Of a stretch of DNA of 64,000 nucleotides, positions 62,321 through 64,000 are shown one piece after another. The notes below the pieces were generated by a model that ran no database searches, was not told where the DNA came from, and saw only the letters and a list, made by a program, of their open reading frames with translations. Position numbers and translations under genes: made by a program. Each line of letters begins with the position of its first letter. Position 1 is the stretch's first letter. This stretch comes from Doryteuthis pealeii (Eukaryota; Mollusca; Cephalopoda; Myopsida; Loliginidae), in the NCBI GenBank assembly GCA_023376005.1, contig CM042157.1, forward strand, positions 51,977,833-52,041,832, in the 5' to 3' direction.

Positions 62321-64000
62321 AAAAGTTACTGAACACTTTTTGTGATTTTATCTAAATTATTTCGTTAAAATTATTGTGCCATCTTTTGTATCTGCTGACA
62401 GAATTGAACATTTGAGGGGATATTTATAAGATAAATACTTCTTAACATTAGACTAGAGACTTACTGATGTACTTGCACACGTATATGTATGTGTATATGT
62501 ATATACTGTTCCCAATTTTCTATGGTTAATATATTGCTAGTATGGCCCTCTGATTTGAGCTATTAATTCTGTTCTTTTTCTTATTTCTATTTTCTGCTAT
62601 CATGTATATTCAGCTTTCTCTTCAGCTCTACATACAAATCACATACTGTCTAAATGTCTAACTTCTATGATACATTCTTTTGCTTTCATTTCCTGTATGA
62701 ATGGCATTAAAAGTCAGGGATGGTGCGTATTTTGTATCTTGTCTTATCCAGGCATGTAACCTTTCACTACTCACACAAATGGGAAGTACCTATGGAATTT
62801 TGGTTTCTTTTTTTCTTGAATGTCTTTTACTGTTTGGAAAATAATAAGAAAATCAATAAAGTGTGTTAATCAAATTTTCAGTCTGGAGCAAATAAAAAAG
62901 TTTCAACAAGTCTGGAAAATAGCTGATAATTAATATAATGTCAGAAATATCAATTTATTTTACCAAAATTAAGCAATATCAAATCTGAGCTATAATTAAG
63001 AAATGCCAGTAATATAAGTGAATATGTTATGTTATGCTAGACAACCTCTCCCTGATAAAGAAGACAATCTAGTTTAATGATAATAATGTCATATGCATTA
63101 TTCTACCTGCTATTTGGACTTATATGTTCATTTTTGTTTTTTATATCAACATTCTGACTGATATTTTCTCTGTCCAAAATTCTATTATTTTCAAATGTTC
63201 CTCACATTACTCAACCTAAAAACTGACAAAGACAAAGATGCATTTGTTGTTTTGAATTTACTTATTCATCTGATATGTTTTTCAGTCACCTCTGGTTGTC
63301 TTTAATGCATAACTGGAGAAAGCCAAACTAACATGTTGTGATTAAAACAACAAAGATACTATTCTAAATAATATGTGGAATAATTCAACTAATTTTCTTC
63401 TTTTTTCTTTTTTTTTTCTTTTTTTTTAGAACTTTAAATAATGCAATTTGTAGTCAAGCATTCCCATAGCATTTGTAATTGTTTACACCACATTGTTCAT
63501 CTTTTAAATTATATCCAAAATGAGGTAGCCTTACTTTTCAACAGTGCACAGTAGGCTAGGACTTGGAAATTAGGAAAAATTCACTCCTCCCAAACATATG
63601 TGTCTCAGCTTTTCTGAAAGTAGAGAAAATTTCCAGTTCAACAAAAAAAATCAACTCAAACACTTTAATCTATCAAAAGTTATGAGTTTTCGAAGGTCAG
63701 CGTATATTCAAATTCTACCCAAACTTAGAAATTATGCTTAAAATTGACATAAAACATCCCCTTAAACCCTTTTATTTTTTGAGAAACAGTTATTGTATTT
63801 AGCTTACAGAATGTGAATGATTTTTGCAGCATTTTGGAGCTTATTTTACTAATATTTGCCTGTGAAATATAGAAATTGTGGCCAAAAATTGACCATTTTT
63901 GAGTCGTAATTCAGTATATTATGGTAAATATTGTCAAATGCCATAAGCTGGATTTGGTACACTTTATATTTTCTGAAAGTACATATTCATAAGACTTGAA
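62321..64000. other. AT-rich sequence without a gene
   Basis: No coding region, RNA gene or repeat end is recognised. Short phrases near 63890 recall family 3 sequence around 8690 but are too brief to call. Confidence 0.5.

Overview
This window looks like AT-rich, repeat-dominated nuclear DNA of an invertebrate animal, most likely a mollusc and possibly a coleoid cephalopod. That is an inference from the combination of Mag-like LTR elements, several LINE families, Penelope-like sequence, Helitron-like ends, tRNA-derived SINEs and long (AT)n tracts. No complete host gene is visible. The only piece that looks like ordinary host coding sequence is one short candidate exon at 6695-6806, so the window may be intronic or intergenic DNA filled by transposons.

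Layout. 1-2.1 kb: degenerate RTE-type reverse transcriptase joined to a Helitron-like 3' end. 2.3-6.0 kb: hAT BED-finger fragment split by LTR retrotransposon LTR-1 (TSD ATTTC, in-phase GGGAAAC slippery site, RNase H deleted). 6.7-12.2 kb: candidate exon, dispersed repeat 'R', hairpins, two Helitron-like families. 12.4-18.5 kb: LINE RT fragment, then a CACTG-ended DNA transposon carrying an uncharacterised protein and split by LTR-4. 18.7-21.3 kb: orphan C2H2 fingers, Penelope-like fragment with a hammerhead-like motif, Helitron-like copy with an R repeat inside. 21.3-32.1 kb: two copies of an R4/Dong-like LINE on the minus strand; the second is split by Mag-like LTR-2 (22490-30053), whose RNase H gene is in turn split by LTR-3 in the opposite direction (25210-28243). 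33-35.7 kb: mosaic of Helitron-like copies, a SINE, a 47-bp-arm perfect palindrome and a 179-bp tandem duplication. 37.6-39.0 kb: a TIR element. 40-42.3 kb: third copy of the Helitron-like family. 44.9-47.3 kb: more repeats and the second RTE/Helitron-like copy. 48.5-50.3 kb: compact CACTG transposon with TTA target duplication. 50.6-56 kb: R repeats head to head, LINE endonuclease fragment, restriction-like endonuclease LINE tail, degenerate gag. 58.5-60.2 kb: broken copy of an uncharacterised multi-copy gene family. 60.4-64 kb: mostly plain AT-rich sequence.

How the parts relate. Order of insertion can be read from the nesting: LINE copy A, LINE copy B, LTR-2 into B (TSD CCCTC), LTR-3 into LTR-2 (TSD CAGAC). 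A recurring theme is that three of the four LTR elements have lost the block between reverse transcriptase and integrase while keeping similar LTR pairs, so they were probably copied in trans by other elements. Nearly all proteins are frame-broken; none is claimed to be functional. Family assignments rest on motifs and on recall of protein families, not on a database search.
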